Shown: positions 1-10,108, numbered from the stretch's first letter. The stretch is 64,000 nucleotides of DNA from Winogradskyella flava (GCF_014243395.1 NZ_JACLCP010000001.1:806001-870000), one strand, 5' to 3'. The notes: generated by a model not told the origin, from the sequence alone. Numbers and translations are program-made.

Positions 1-109
1 TCTCCTTATAATTCTTGGACTAACCTTAAATATTAGTATTAAAAAGCCAAAATAAAATGTACGGTTAAGATATTATACATGTAGTCACTTGGATCTCCTT
101 GACTTATAG

Positions 110-160
110 ATAAAATCCGTGATTCATTAATTTTAAAATGATTGCGGATTTTATGTTTTT
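110..160 (+). terminator. Inverted repeat followed by T-run, probable terminator of an upstream gene
   Basis: Perfect 10-bp arms, ATAAAATCCG (110-119) and CGGATTTTAT (145-154), enclose a 25-nt loop that itself contains a small TCATT/AATGA stem. GTTTTT follows at 155-160. The position suggests the end of a plus-strand gene lying left of the window. The loop is longer than in a textbook intrinsic terminator, so confidence is moderate. No gene is seen in 1-263. Confidence 0.4.
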
Positions 161-263
161 AAGCAAGAATTTAGTGTTGATTAAGATATAGCCTCGCTAT
201 TAAGGTCTTTGGTATGTTATTTGTAGCTTTTGAGTATACAACTAACCCTAAGCCAGCTATATC

Positions 264-1655
264 ATGACAAGAAAATCAACCATCTTTTATGCCATCTTCC
301 TTATTGGTATAGGAAATACAAATGCCCAAAAAGATCTAGAATGCAAGACCAAACTTTCCATGTTTCATGAACCAGCCAAAGCAAAAAAATATGATGTAGC
401 GTATGAGCCATGGTTGTATGTGAAGACGAATTGTCCAGACCTTAGTTTAGCCACTTATGCCGATGGTGAAAAAATACTAAAGCATAAAATTGAAAATACT
501 AAAGGTGAAAAAAAGAAACGTTTTGTTGAAGACTTACTAGAGTTATTGAAAGCGCGTCAAAACTATTTTTCTAGTAACACACCAAAAGGAGAGTTTGGTG
601 CTAAAGGTTGTCAATTACTATATGATCATAAGGACGAGTTAGGCAAAAGCAAAGCGGAATTATATAGTTGCTTTAACGACGTGTTTAATACGGACAAAGA
701 AACATTTACACATCCTAAAAGCCTATATACCTACTTTTTTTTAATGGTAGAGCTTTTTGATGACCGTAAAAAAACAGATGCCGAACTATTCAATACCTAT
801 GACGATATTAATGAAAAGATTCAAGTTGAAATTCAGAATTATTCTGAAAAACTGAATGCACTCATATCTAAAATGGAAAGCGGCAAAACACTAAATCAGA
901 AAGAGGACAATCAGAAAAAAGTATATGAAAGTTATCTTAAAAATTACACCCTAATTCAAGATAATATCGACGCTATGGTTAGCAGAAGAGCCAATTGCGA
1001 CAATTTAATTCCCTTGTATTCTGGAGATTTTGAAGTTCATAAAAGTGACTCCACTTGGTTAAAGCGAGCCGTAAGTAGAATGTACCATAAGCAATGTACA
1101 GAAGCTTTGCTTTATGAAAATCTTGTAAAGCAATATGATGAGATAGCACCATCGGCAGACACCAAAGTTTATGTGGCTACCGTTTTGCTTAAAAAAGGAA
1201 AGGACAAAGATGCCAATCAATATTTGGAAGAGGGTTATAAATTAGAGACCAGACCATACAAAAAATCCAATTTGGCTATTAAAATTGGTATGATTTATAA
1301 AAACAAAGGGCAATATGGAAAGGCTAGAAGTTACTTGCTAGATGCGATAAAACTAAATCCATCTAACGGAAAGCCACACTTGCTCATTGCAGATATGTAT
1401 GCTGAAAGTGCGAAAAATAAAAACTGTGGTAAGGATAATTTTTACCAAAGAGCCTTGTATTGGTTAGCAGCTAAGGAAGCGCTAAAAGCATCTCGAGTAG
1501 ACCCAACATTGCAAAAACTGGCTAATCAATATGCGGTCAGCCACGAATCGAAAGCACCAACCAAAGAAGAAATATTCTTAAGCGGTTTGGCTGGTAAGAC
1601 CATAACTGTTGGATGCTGGATCAATAGGTCAGTTGTGGTTCCTGAGCTTGATTAA
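264..1655 (+). CDS. Secreted tetratricopeptide-repeat protein, function unknown
   Basis: 463-residue protein with a signal peptide (positively charged start, hydrophobic residues 6-17, likely cleavage after Ala21). The middle is charged and helical. TPR-like helices are visible near residues 295-385, including the stretch GQYGKARSYLLDAIKLNPS, and cysteines are scattered through the mature part. Proteins of this kind are common exported TPR proteins in Flavobacteriaceae without known function. The gene stands alone and converges on metF: the two stop codons overlap by 4 bp. An 8-bp inverted repeat (185-192 and 256-263) ends directly at the ATG. Role in protein-protein contacts is inferred from the TPRs only. 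Confidence 0.8.
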   Translation: MTRKSTIFYAIFLIGIGNTNAQKDLECKTKLSMFHEPAKAKKYDVAYEPWLYVKTNCPDLSLATYADGEKILKHKIENTKGEKKKRFVEDLLELLKARQNYFSSNTPKGEFGAKGCQLLYDHKDELGKSKAELYSCFNDVFNTDKETFTHPKSLYTYFFLMVELFDDRKKTDAELFNTYDDINEKIQVEIQNYSEKLNALISKMESGKTLNQKEDNQKKVYESYLKNYTLIQDNIDAMVSRRANCDNLIPLYSGDFEVHKSDSTWLKRAVSRMYHKQCTEALLYENLVKQYDEIAPSADTKVYVATVLLKKGKDKDANQYLEEGYKLETRPYKKSNLAIKIGMIYKNKGQYGKARSYLLDAIKLNPSNGKPHLLIADMYAESAKNKNCGKDNFYQRALYWLAAKEALKASRVDPTLQKLANQYAVSHESKAPTKEEIFLSGLAGKTITVGCWINRSVVVPELD

Positions 1656-2608
1656 AACAAAGCACTAGCAATAGCCCTTATATTATCACTTTTACCCATC
1701 GAATAGTAATGTAGTACTGGAATTCCGGCTTTTTGTAGCGCTTTAGATTGTTCTATACACCATTCAATACCAACCTCACGGACTTGCTTATTGTCCTTGC
1801 ATTTTACAATGGCTATGATGAGATCTTCAGGTAAATCTACGTGGAAGCGATGAGGTATAATATTCAGTTGTTTTTTTGTAGCGATTGGTTTTAGGCCTGG
1901 AATAATAGGAACAGTAATACCCTCGCTCCTACATTTTTTTACAAAATCAAAATACTTCTGATTATCAAAAAACATTTGGGTGACTATATAGGTGGCACCA
2001 TTTTTTATTTTCTTTTTCAAAAAGTGAATATCACTATCCAAACTTGGCGCTTCCATATGTTTTTCAGGATAGGCACCTACACCTATACAAAAATCTGTTT
2101 TTGAACTATTTAATAATTCTTCATCTAAGTATATGCCCTTGTTTAAATCTTCAATCTGTGCTACCAATTCATTGGCATAAGCATGACCGTCTTTTTCTGG
2201 CTTAAAATAGGTTTCGCTTTTTACGGCATCTCCACGCAGAGCCATAACATTATCAATGCCCAAAAAATCCAAATCAATTAAGAAGTTTTCAGTGTCTTCT
2301 TTACTAAAACCACCGCACAAAATATGTGGAATGGCATCAACACCATATTTATTCTGAATTGCGGCACAAATACCGACAGTACCTGGTCGCTTTTTTACCA
2401 CTTGTTTTTTTAATAGCCCATTTTCAACTTCCTTAAACACATATTCTTCACGATGATAAGTGACGTCAATAAATGGTGGTTTAAATTCCATTAAAGGGTC
2501 AATATTACCGAAAATGGATTGTATATGTTGACCCTTTAAAGGTGGCAGTATTTCAAAGGAAAACTGTGTTTTCCCGTTGGCGTTTTTTATATGTTCTGTT
2601 ACTTTCAT
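1652..2608 (-). CDS. metF: Methylenetetrahydrofolate reductase
   Basis: Reduces 5,10-methylene-THF to 5-methyl-THF, the methyl donor for methionine synthase encoded just upstream. The protein (318 aa) has the family hallmarks: FSFEILPP near the N-terminus, DVTYHREEYVFK, a Rossmann-like flavin barrel with GGFSKEDTENFLIDL, LRGD, and VTQMFFDNQKYFDF. A longer frame begins at a TTG (2620), but the ATG at 2608 lies one base after the metH stop and gives the usual MKVTEHIKN start, so it is preferred. It is the third gene of the metH-metH-metF operon and should share control by the SAM riboswitch upstream of the first gene. Confidence 0.97.
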   Translation of the reverse strand: MKVTEHIKNANGKTQFSFEILPPLKGQHIQSIFGNIDPLMEFKPPFIDVTYHREEYVFKEVENGLLKKQVVKKRPGTVGICAAIQNKYGVDAIPHILCGGFSKEDTENFLIDLDFLGIDNVMALRGDAVKSETYFKPEKDGHAYANELVAQIEDLNKGIYLDEELLNSSKTDFCIGVGAYPEKHMEAPSLDSDIHFLKKKIKNGATYIVTQMFFDNQKYFDFVKKCRSEGITVPIIPGLKPIATKKQLNIIPHRFHVDLPEDLIIAIVKCKDNKQVREVGIEWCIEQSKALQKAGIPVLHYYSMGKSDNIRAIASALF

Positions 2609-2609
2609 T

Positions 2610-5318
2610 CTAATGAGCAATGTTTGGATTCAACCATTTTTCAGCTTCAGGTAAGGCAATTTTTCTTCGTTTACTATAATCTTCAACTTGATCTTTATTA
2701 ATTTTTCCGAGTCCAAAATACTTTGCTTCTGGGTTTGCAAAATAATAGCCACTAACACTTGCTGCTGGCCACATGGCTAGGCTTTCAGTGAGTTTAACAC
2801 CAATGGTGTCTTCCACCTTGAGTAAATTCCAAATGGTTGTTTTTTCCAAATGGTCAGGACAGGCTGGATAACCAGGTGCTGGTCTGATGCCTTTGTAGCT
2901 TTCTTTTATTAATTCCTCGTTGCTTAGGTTTTCGTTTTTGGCGTAATTCCAATGTTTGGTTCTTACTTCCTTATGAAGATATTCTGCAAAGGCTTCTGCT
3001 AATCGATCGGCCAAGGCCTTAATCATTATGGCATTGTAATCATCGTTGTCTGCTTCAAATTCTGCTGCTAATTCTTGGGTTCCAAAACCTGTGGATACGC
3101 AGAAACAACCCATGTAGTCTTGCTTGCCTGATGACTTTGGAGCTATAAAATCGGCTAGAGCAATATTGGGTTTTCCAGCCGATTTTTTAGACTGTTGACG
3201 CAAGGTTAGGAATCTGTACATTTCATCCTTGTTCTCGACTCCGCTCGAACTGACAGAAGAAATTTCAATATCATCATCATTAACTGTATTGGCTTCAAAT
3301 AAGCCAAAAATGGCTTTTGCCTTTAAAAGCTTCTCATCAAAAATTCGCTTAAGCAATACTTGGGCGTCTGCAAACAGTTCCGTGGCTTGTTCACCAACAA
3401 TGCTATCTTTTAAAATATCTGGATATTTACCATGTAAATCCCAACTTCTAAAAAATGGCGACCAATCTATATAATCTTCAAGTTTAGTGATATCAAAATC
3501 TTCAATAACCTTAATACCTAGTTCCTTCGGTTTTATGATTTCAGAGGTTTCCCAATCAATTTGAAATTTATTTTTTCTAGCCTCTTCTATTGATAGATAT
3601 TCCTTTTTCTTCCCACGTTTTAGAAATTGTTCTCGAAACACATCATACTCCTCACGAATCTGTTTTTTATAGATGGCATTGTCTTTTTGAAGCAAATTGC
3701 CGACCACAGTTACTGCTCTTGAAGCATCGTTAATGTGAACTACCGTATTACTGTAATGTGGTGCAATTTTCACTGCCGAATGTGCCCTAGACGTTGTCGC
3801 TCCTCCAATAATAAGGGGAATATCTAATTGCTCTTTTTCCATGACCTTGGATACATAAACCATTTCATCTAATGACGGTGTAATTAGACCACTCAGACCA
3901 ATCACATCTACATTTTCCTTTTTAGCGGTTTCAATGATTTTTTCGGGTGGCACCATAACACCAAGGTCAATGATTTCGTAATTATTGCAACCTAAAACCA
4001 CACTTACGATATTCTTTCCAATATCGTGAACATCACCTTTTACGGTAGCCATTAATATTTTCCCAGAAAACTCCTGCTTACCATCTTTTTCCTCCTCAAT
4101 AAATGGTTGTAAGTATGCCACAGCTTTTTTCATTACTCTTGCCGATTTCACCACTTGGGGTAGAAACATTTTTCCACTCCCAAATAAATCTCCAACCACA
4201 TTCATACCTATCATTAAATGACCCTCAATGACGTCAATGGGTTTATCGGAGGCCAAGCGCGCTTCTTCAACATCTTCTATGACAAAAGTATCGATACCTT
4301 TAACCAAAGCGTGTGTAATTCTATCCTGTAAAGGATCATTTCTCCATTCCTGAACTGCCGCATCTTTACTCGTAGATGTTGAACCTTTTGCCTTAAGCGC
4401 TTCTGCAAAATCCAATAAGCGTTCTGTAGCATCATCGCGTCTATCAAATAGCACATCTTCAACTAATTCTAATAAATTGTTGTCTATTTCATCATAAATT
4501 TCGAGCATTGTTGGGTTAACGATACCTAAATTCATTCCGTTTTTGATGGCGTGATATAAAAAAGAAGAATGCATAGCTTCTCGAACCACATTGTTGCCTC
4601 TAAACGAAAATGAGACATTACTGACGCCTCCAGATATATTGGCATACGGTAAATTTTCACGAATCCATTTGGTAGCCTTAAAAAAATCGAGTGCATTTCT
4701 ACGATGTTCTTCCATTCCTGTTGCTACAGGAAAAATATTAGGGTCGAAGATGATATCTTGAGGTGGAAACTTGACGTCGTTAACTAAAATATCATAAGAG
4801 CGTTTGCAGATTTCAATGCGTCTTTCGTAAGTATCCGCCTGTCCATCTTCATCAAAAGCCATAACAATGACCGCAGCCCCATAACGTTTTACTAATTTCG
4901 CTTGGCGTTTAAATTCGCTTTCCCCTTCTTTTAAACTTATAGAATTGACGACGCATTTACCTTGTGCAACTTGCAAACCAGCCTCGATAATTTCCCATTT
5001 GGAACTATCTATCATTAATGGAATTCGAGAAATGTCAGGTTCTGATGCTATGAGATTTAAAAAGGTAGTCATGGCATGGACACCATCGAGCATGCCTTCG
5101 TCCATATTAACATCCAAGATTTGTGCTCCACCTTCAACTTGATGTCTAGCGACTTCAAGGGCTTCGTTATATTTTTCCTCTTTTATTAGGCGAAGAAATT
5201 TTCTAGATCCTGTAACATTGGTACGCTCACCGACATTTATAAAATTACTTTCTGGTGTTACTACCAAAGGTTCTAAGCCAGATAAGGTTAAATATTTCTT
5301 ACAGTCAGGTTCTGCCAT
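2610..5318 (-). CDS. metH: Methionine synthase, C-terminal half (pterin-, cobalamin- and SAM-binding domains)
   Basis: 902 residues carrying the methyl-THF-binding domain (about 20-290; [25 protein letters not shown]), the cobalamin-binding region with the cap helices (about 330-420) and the B12 base-off ligand motif DVHDIG (His431), and the reactivation domain with [12 protein letters not shown]. Transfers the methyl group of 5-methyl-THF to homocysteine via cobalamin. The homocysteine-binding half is the separate upstream gene; stop and start overlap in TAATG. Residues about 687-698 ([12 protein letters not shown]) form a serine-rich insertion in the reactivation domain whose DNA looks like a dispersed repeat. 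Split MetH is usual in this phylum and is not a recent frameshift. Confidence 0.97.
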   Translation of the reverse strand: MAEPDCKKYLTLSGLEPLVVTPESNFINVGERTNVTGSRKFLRLIKEEKYNEALEVARHQVEGGAQILDVNMDEGMLDGVHAMTTFLNLIASEPDISRIPLMIDSSKWEIIEAGLQVAQGKCVVNSISLKEGESEFKRQAKLVKRYGAAVIVMAFDEDGQADTYERRIEICKRSYDILVNDVKFPPQDIIFDPNIFPVATGMEEHRRNALDFFKATKWIRENLPYANISGGVSNVSFSFRGNNVVREAMHSSFLYHAIKNGMNLGIVNPTMLEIYDEIDNNLLELVEDVLFDRRDDATERLLDFAEALKAKGSTSTSKDAAVQEWRNDPLQDRITHALVKGIDTFVIEDVEEARLASDKPIDVIEGHLMIGMNVVGDLFGSGKMFLPQVVKSARVMKKAVAYLQPFIEEEKDGKQEFSGKILMATVKGDVHDIGKNIVSVVLGCNNYEIIDLGVMVPPEKIIETAKKENVDVIGLSGLITPSLDEMVYVSKVMEKEQLDIPLIIGGATTSRAHSAVKIAPHYSNTVVHINDASRAVTVVGNLLQKDNAIYKKQIREEYDVFREQFLKRGKKKEYLSIEEARKNKFQIDWETSEIIKPKELGIKVIEDFDITKLEDYIDWSPFFRSWDLHGKYPDILKDSIVGEQATELFADAQVLLKRIFDEKLLKAKAIFGLFEANTVNDDDIEISSVSSSGVENKDEMYRFLTLRQQSKKSAGKPNIALADFIAPKSSGKQDYMGCFCVSTGFGTQELAAEFEADNDDYNAIMIKALADRLAEAFAEYLHKEVRTKHWNYAKNENLSNEELIKESYKGIRPAPGYPACPDHLEKTTIWNLLKVEDTIGVKLTESLAMWPAASVSGYYFANPEAKYFGLGKINKDQVEDYSKRRKIALPEAEKWLNPNIAH
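3232..3262. repeat. Dispersed-repeat-like sequence inserted in frame within metH
   Basis: On the plus strand the stretch reads TTCTCGACTCCGCTCGAACTG and onward, which resembles short repeats scattered through flavobacterial genomes (recognised from memory, not searched). Read on the coding strand it gives the serine-rich loop [10 protein letters not shown] of MetH. It is more GC-rich than the surrounding DNA. Confidence 0.45.
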
Positions 5319-6331
5319 TATGCAAATTCTTGAGTTAATCTTGGTTGATAGTTTTTAGCAACCTCAGCTATGGCTTTTATATGTGCAGGGCTAGTCCCAC
5401 AACAACCACCAATAATATTTATTAATCCATCCTTGAGGTAATCTTCAATGTAACTTTGCATCTGTTCAGGTGACTCATCATATTCTCCAAAAGCATTTGG
5501 TAATCCTGCATTAGGATGCGCAGATATATAGAATTTGGTTTCATTTGATAAGCGTTGCAAATAAGGCTTTAACTGTTCTGCGCCAAGCGCACAATTAAAC
5601 CCAACACTTAGCAGTGGAATATGCGATATCGAAGTTAAAAATGCTTCAACGGTTTGACCAGACAGCGTCCTGCCTGAGGCATCGGTTATGGTTCCCGACA
5701 CCATAATTGGAATATCAATATGTCGTTCTTCTTTTACTTCATCAATAGCAAATAATGCAGCTTTTGCATTTAAGGTATCAAAGATGGTTTCCACCAAGAG
5801 TATATCAACACTACCATCAATAAGTGCTTCAACTTGTTGTTTATAGGCAATTCGCAATTCATTAAAGGTGATCGCTCTATATTCAGGACGATTAACATCT
5901 GGCGATAAACTTGCAGTTTTGTTTGTTGGTCCAATACTACCTGCAACGAATCTCGGTTTTTCTGGATTTTCCTTTGTGAATTTTTCAGCGACTTGTTTAG
6001 CTATTTTTGCAGATTCAAAATTGAGTTCGTACACTAAATCTTCCATGTTATAATCTGCCATAGCTATGGTTGTACCCGAAAATGTATTGGTCTCCACAAT
6101 ATCCGCTCCAGCTTCGAAGTACTTGGCATGGACTTCTGCAATGGCTTCAGGTTGTGTTAAGGATAATAAATCGTTATTCCCCTTTAAAGGCGATGGATAA
6201 TCCTTAAAGCGTGCTCCTCTAAAATCGTCTTCGGAAAAATTGTACTGTTGAAGCATGGTACCCATGGCACCATCAAGGACAAAAATTCGCTTTTCTAATT
6301 CGGCACTGATGTCATACTTTTCTATTTCCAT
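5318..6331 (-). CDS. metH: Methionine synthase, N-terminal half (homocysteine S-methyltransferase domain)
   Basis: 337-residue homocysteine-binding domain with [11 protein letters not shown] at the start, ETNTFSGTT, and the zinc-ligand cysteines in GFNCALG and GGCCGTSP. It works with the cobalamin-containing half encoded next; the genes overlap by one base (TAATG), implying translational coupling and equal synthesis. It is the first gene of the operon, with the SAM-I riboswitch 98 nt upstream of its ATG. The start is well defined by [21 protein letters not shown]. Domain division at this point matches the modular structure of full-length MetH. Confidence 0.96.
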   Translation of the reverse strand: MEIEKYDISAELEKRIFVLDGAMGTMLQQYNFSEDDFRGARFKDYPSPLKGNNDLLSLTQPEAIAEVHAKYFEAGADIVETNTFSGTTIAMADYNMEDLVYELNFESAKIAKQVAEKFTKENPEKPRFVAGSIGPTNKTASLSPDVNRPEYRAITFNELRIAYKQQVEALIDGSVDILLVETIFDTLNAKAALFAIDEVKEERHIDIPIMVSGTITDASGRTLSGQTVEAFLTSISHIPLLSVGFNCALGAEQLKPYLQRLSNETKFYISAHPNAGLPNAFGEYDESPEQMQSYIEDYLKDGLINIIGGCCGTSPAHIKAIAEVAKNYQPRLTQEFA

Positions 6332-6686
6332 ATACTTTGAATAATCAAATACAAATACTACTTAAAAGTGTACTTAATAGAAAAATGTTATAAAGAAATT
6401 GCCAATTACAGATGAGTAATTAGTCTTGTGTTATCTATCCGAAATTGCAAAAAATGACTTGCATATTCAAGTAGAATTTAGCACCTTCTTAGTAAGTCTA
6501 AGGGTTGCTAAGGTTTCAAAGGGTCTAATCCCTCCACCTTTCTTAATAACATTTCAATAAGTTATTTGAACTTTGAAATACAATATTCAAAAACTAAACG
6601 TTAATAAGCAAATTTTATTCACTTTATTTTAACTAATGCATTTTGCTTTTTAGTTGTAACTTTGATAATTCCCAAACGAATTAATT
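6332..6686. other. 355-bp divergent intergenic region between metH and the HupE-like gene
   Basis: It holds the SAM-I aptamer (6429-6551), the metH leader (6332-6428) and, for the plus-strand gene, an exact -7 element TAACTTTG at 6657-6664, about 22 bp before its ATG. No good -33 element was seen for the latter. No small coding frame with a convincing start was found. Confidence 0.7.
6429..6551 (-). promoter_or_regulatory. SAM-I (S-box) riboswitch controlling the methionine operon
   Basis: On the minus strand the region carries the S-box core: AAGAAAGGTGGAGGGATTAG, then ACCCTTTGAAACCTTAGCAACCC (written here in two parts: ACCCTTTGAAACC, TTAGCAACCC), later AAGGTGCTAAATTC, and GATA near the 3' end. 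P1 is formed by TGTTAT (6551-6546) and ATAACA (6434-6429), a perfect 6-bp closing helix. A 7-bp hairpin follows (AATTAC/GTAATT, about 6405-6424) but has no T-run, so control may act on translation or by another route. It precedes metH, exactly the gene class these aptamers regulate. Confidence 0.9.
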
Positions 6687-7277
6687 ATGTTAGAAAACTT
6701 CTGGTTTAATGTACAATATGGCATTAACCATGTATTAGATCCTAACGGTTATGACCATGTACTTTTCTTAATGGTTTTAGCCGTTCCTTATATGTTTAAG
6801 GATTGGAAACGTGTACTTCTACTAGTTTCCATGTTTACCTTGGGTCATACCCTATCCTTGGTTTTGGCTGCTTATGGTGTAGTCGCGGTAGATGGCAAGC
6901 TTGTGGAATTTTTGATTCCAGTGACGATTTTAATTGCAGCAATCTACAACGTTTTTACAGCAAGCAAAAAAGATAAGAGCAATAAAGTAAGTCTGTTGTT
7001 CTTTACAACGCTATTTTTTGGATTAATCCATGGTTTAGGATTTGCAAGAGAGTTCAAGATGTTTGCGGGCCAATCCGAAAACAAAGTAGAACTCCTTATT
7101 GAGTTTGCTTTAGGAATAGAAATAGCACAAATTATTATTGTATTTGTAGTTTTGTTTTTGGGCTTTTTATGTCAAACACTTTTTAGATTTTCTCGTCGTG
7201 ATTGGGTTATGGTACTCTCATCGATTGTCATTGGCCTGGTGATACCTATGATAATTCATAGTGATTTGTTAAAATAG
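6687..7277 (+). CDS. HupE/UreJ-like integral membrane protein
   Basis: 196 residues with six or so hydrophobic segments. Hallmarks of the HupE/UreJ_2 family are GINHVLDPNGYDHVLFL, GHTLSL in the second segment and GLIHGLGFA in the middle, with histidines that in relatives are thought to bind a metal such as nickel. No hydrogenase or urease genes are nearby, so a link to nickel is not shown by context, and flavobacterial members are often stand-alone. An exact -7 element (TAACTTTG) lies 22 bp upstream. Membrane location is clear; transported or bound substrate is unknown. Confidence 0.85.
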   Translation: MLENFWFNVQYGINHVLDPNGYDHVLFLMVLAVPYMFKDWKRVLLLVSMFTLGHTLSLVLAAYGVVAVDGKLVEFLIPVTILIAAIYNVFTASKKDKSNKVSLLFFTTLFFGLIHGLGFAREFKMFAGQSENKVELLIEFALGIEIAQIIIVFVVLFLGFLCQTLFRFSRRDWVMVLSSIVIGLVIPMIIHSDLLK

Positions 7278-7381
7278 TACATGAAGTTTGGTAAAACTTT
7301 AACGGCTAGGAAATTGCTTATAAAATACTATCCCTTTATATTCGTTAATTACATGGCATATAGATGCCGCAATATTTATTG

Positions 7382-7813
7382 ATGTCTGATAAAAAACAAT
7401 TACGTTACGATAAGGCTTATTTAAGAATTGCTCAAGAATGGGGAAAGCTATCGCATTGCAAACGAAAGCAAGTTGGTGCGTTAATTGTTAAAGATCGAAT
7501 GATAATTTCTGATGGTTATAACGGTACTCCTACAGGTTTCGAAAATTATTGTGAAGATGAAGATGGTTACACGAAATGGTATGTGCTACATGCCGAGGCT
7601 AATGCAATTTTAAAAGTAGCCTCATCGACACAGTCATGTAAAGGTGCAACGTTATATATTACATTGTCGCCATGCAAGGAGTGTAGTAAGCTAATTCATC
7701 AGGCTGGCATTATTCGTGTAGTATATCAAAATGGTTATAAAGACGATTCAGGGCTGAAATTTTTAGAAAAAGCAGGTATTGCATTAGAACATATCGAAGA
7801 TTTAGAAGCGTAA
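7382..7813 (+). CDS. dCMP deaminase-family protein (ComE operon protein 2-like)
   Basis: Zinc-dependent deoxycytidylate deaminase fold: HAEANAIL supplies the zinc ligand His and the catalytic Glu, and SPCKEC the two Cys ligands; NGTPTGFENYCEDE is typical of the dCMP deaminase branch. Expected to feed dUMP synthesis or nucleotide salvage. An upstream ATG (7364) would add MPQYLL; the ATG at 7382 gives the MSDKKQLRYDKAYLRIAQEW start usual for the family and is preferred. TTG-N20-TATATTCG, a near-consensus promoter, lies around 7315-7345. Its stop overlaps the start of the S41 protease gene (TAATG), so the two are coupled. Confidence 0.9.
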   Translation: MSDKKQLRYDKAYLRIAQEWGKLSHCKRKQVGALIVKDRMIISDGYNGTPTGFENYCEDEDGYTKWYVLHAEANAILKVASSTQSCKGATLYITLSPCKECSKLIHQAGIIRVVYQNGYKDDSGLKFLEKAGIALEHIEDLEA

Positions 7814-9420
7814 TGGCAACAAAGAATAAATACATACCACTGATTATTGGTACTGCAATTGCAGCAGGAGTTGCCATTGGAGGTAAATTAAATTTTACGG
7901 ATACCTCAGATAATCTCTTCACTACGAATAGTAAAAAGGATAAACTTAATCGACTGATAGATTATATTGATTATGAGTATGTCGATGAAGTAAATACTGA
8001 TAGTATTGTAGATGTAACAGTTAACGGAATTCTAGATAACTTAGATCCTCACTCCACCTACATTCCCAAGGAAGATTTACAACGCATTACCGAAAATATG
8101 AAAGGTGATTTTGTTGGTATAGGTATTAATTATTATCCATATAAGGATACCATAGCTGTTATAAAACCTACTGAGGGAGGTCCAAGTGAACGTGCTGGAA
8201 TAATGGGCGGAGATAGAATTTTGATGGCAGATGGCGATACGATCTATGGAAAAAATATTACCAATGACTTTGTGTCTAAAAGACTCAAAGGCGATAAGAA
8301 TACAAAAGTGAATCTGACAGTTTACAGAAAGAGTGAAGATAAATTGTTGGAGTTTGAAATAAAACGAAAAGATATACCAATTAAAAGTGTCGAAGCAGCA
8401 TACATGTTAACCGATGAGTTAGGTTATATAAAAATGAATCGTTTTGCAGAATCGAGTTTTAAGGAATTTAAATTGGCTTTAGAAGAATTGCAGGATCAAG
8501 GAGCGGTAAAGTTGGCCTTGGATTTGCGAGATAATCCTGGCGGATTCTTGGGAATAGCAGAGCAAATAGCTGATGAGTTTTTAGAAGATGATAAGCTTAT
8601 TCTTTTTACAAGAGATAAAAAGGGTAAAGAAGAGCGTACCTATGCCACGGGCAGAGGTGATTTTGAAGATGGTGAGTTATATATATTGATTAACGAAAAT
8701 TCAGCTTCAGCGAGTGAAGTGATTGCAGGCGCACTTCAGGATAATGATAAAGGCATTATAATAGGGAGACGTTCTTATGGTAAAGGTCTGGTGCAACGCG
8801 AGATGGCTCTAGGTGATGGTAGTGCAGTGCGCTTAACAGTGTCTAGATATTACACGCCAACGGGTCGTTCTATCCAAAGACCGTATACTAATGGTAACAG
8901 CAGTTCTTACTACAGTGATTATTACAAGCGGTTGCGAACAGGTGAGTTGGCTGATGAAGACAGTATTGAGGTGGATGATTCTCTAAAGTTTACGACTCCA
9001 AAAGGTAAAGTTGTTTATGGAGGTGGAGGCATAATACCAGATGTTTTTGTGCCTGTAGATCGTGCATTTGACAACGAAACCATCAATTATCTGCGTAGAC
9101 GAGGTCATTTTGGATATTTTGTTTTCGAAGAATTAGATAAGGATCGAAGCGCTTACGATCATATCACTAAATATGATTTTATAAATAATTTTGAAGTGAG
9201 TGATGATATCGTTGTGCGTTTCCAAGATTATGTCAATAGAAAAGAGGGTACTAATATCACCTTTGTTGCTTATAATGATGAAATTAGACGATTGATCAAA
9301 GCAACATTGGCACGTCAATTATTTGACGACAACGCATTCATGGAAATTCTCAATGCAGAAGACGTGATGGTACAAGAAGTTATCCTTTTGAGTGCTGAAT
9401 ATCCTAATTTTAAACAGTAA
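7813..9420 (+). CDS. S41-family C-terminal processing protease
   Basis: 535 residues with an N-terminal membrane anchor or uncleaved signal (residues 8-24), a PDZ domain (about 90-170, GIGINYYPYKD and GIMGGDRILMADG) and the S41 core. Serine 299 in NENSASASEV and lysine 324 in SYGKGLVQ occupy the positions of the Ser-Lys dyad of Prc/CtpA. Such proteases cut exposed C-termini of envelope proteins in the periplasm. The gene overlaps the deaminase gene by one base. It converges with the FAD protein gene, overlapping by 11 bp at the 3' end. Confidence 0.93.
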   Translation: MATKNKYIPLIIGTAIAAGVAIGGKLNFTDTSDNLFTTNSKKDKLNRLIDYIDYEYVDEVNTDSIVDVTVNGILDNLDPHSTYIPKEDLQRITENMKGDFVGIGINYYPYKDTIAVIKPTEGGPSERAGIMGGDRILMADGDTIYGKNITNDFVSKRLKGDKNTKVNLTVYRKSEDKLLEFEIKRKDIPIKSVEAAYMLTDELGYIKMNRFAESSFKEFKLALEELQDQGAVKLALDLRDNPGGFLGIAEQIADEFLEDDKLILFTRDKKGKEERTYATGRGDFEDGELYILINENSASASEVIAGALQDNDKGIIIGRRSYGKGLVQREMALGDGSAVRLTVSRYYTPTGRSIQRPYTNGNSSSYYSDYYKRLRTGELADEDSIEVDDSLKFTTPKGKVVYGGGGIIPDVFVPVDRAFDNETINYLRRRGHFGYFVFEELDKDRSAYDHITKYDFINNFEVSDDIVVRFQDYVNRKEGTNITFVAYNDEIRRLIKATLARQLFDDNAFMEILNAEDVMVQEVILLSAEYPNFKQ

Positions 9421-10018
9421 CCTTGTCGTGCACCTTAGTGTGCTTACCGTCATTCCAAAGTGTTAGAATGTCCGTGGCAACGTGCGCACCACTGCCACTA
9501 GCTATTGCGAATTGGCTTCTCCAACCTGCTAAAGTACCAGCTACATAGAGATTATTTTCAATTATATGATCTGTGTTTTTTAACCAGATTCTATCTTTTT
9601 CAATGTTTGCTCTAGGATGGGGCTCTGTATAGTTCTCAAGCCCTTTAATGGTCATTAAGCTCGTATATCCAACAGTAATCACTACAATTTCAGATTGGTA
9701 CTCTTTTTTATTGGTTATGACTTTAAATCCTTTCTCAAGCTTCTCTACACTTGTAACTTTTTCCTTTTCAATTTGCTCGACATGGGGATATAAAGACTTA
9801 AGTTGATGCCTACCATTTTCCAAAATATCACTTCCTAAAGTACCTGGTTCCAAACCTAGAACATTATTAAAAAGTGCATTTTGTAGATGTGATGTTTTTT
9901 GATGGGTGATAATGCCAATGTGCTTGCCTTTGGCATATGGTTTATCTTTTGCCGAACCTAATATGAGAGCGCAAGATAAGCCTGCGGCACCAGCTCCGAT
10001 TATTAATGTGTCATACAT
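9410..10018 (-). CDS. Small FAD-dependent oxidoreductase, thioredoxin-reductase-like but short
   Basis: About 202 residues beginning MYDTLIIGAGAAGLSCALIL (GxGxxG dinucleotide motif). A later YVAGTLAGWRSQFAIASGSG corresponds to the FAD-contacting end motif of the thioredoxin reductase superfamily. The NADPH-binding domain and the CxxC redox pair of true thioredoxin reductases are absent. It is therefore a single-domain FAD protein whose electron donor is not evident. A TTG two codons upstream (10024) is possible, but the ATG at 10018 is favoured. Function unknown beyond FAD binding. Confidence 0.82.
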   Translation of the reverse strand: MYDTLIIGAGAAGLSCALILGSAKDKPYAKGKHIGIITHQKTSHLQNALFNNVLGLEPGTLGSDILENGRHQLKSLYPHVEQIEKEKVTSVEKLEKGFKVITNKKEYQSEIVVITVGYTSLMTIKGLENYTEPHPRANIEKDRIWLKNTDHIIENNLYVAGTLAGWRSQFAIASGSGAHVATDILTLWNDGKHTKVHDKVTV

Positions 10019-10108
10019 AGTCAAGACGCTTTAAATTATCAGTAATATAGGTTATATTTAATACTTTTTAAAAGAGAATCGCACGTCTTTTTTTAGCTAT
10101 TATTTATT

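Noticed and set aside
5310..5325. metH broken by a frameshift into two genes
   Set aside because: The division falls between natural domains, the overlap is a clean TAATG coupling, and split metH is usual in Bacteroidota.
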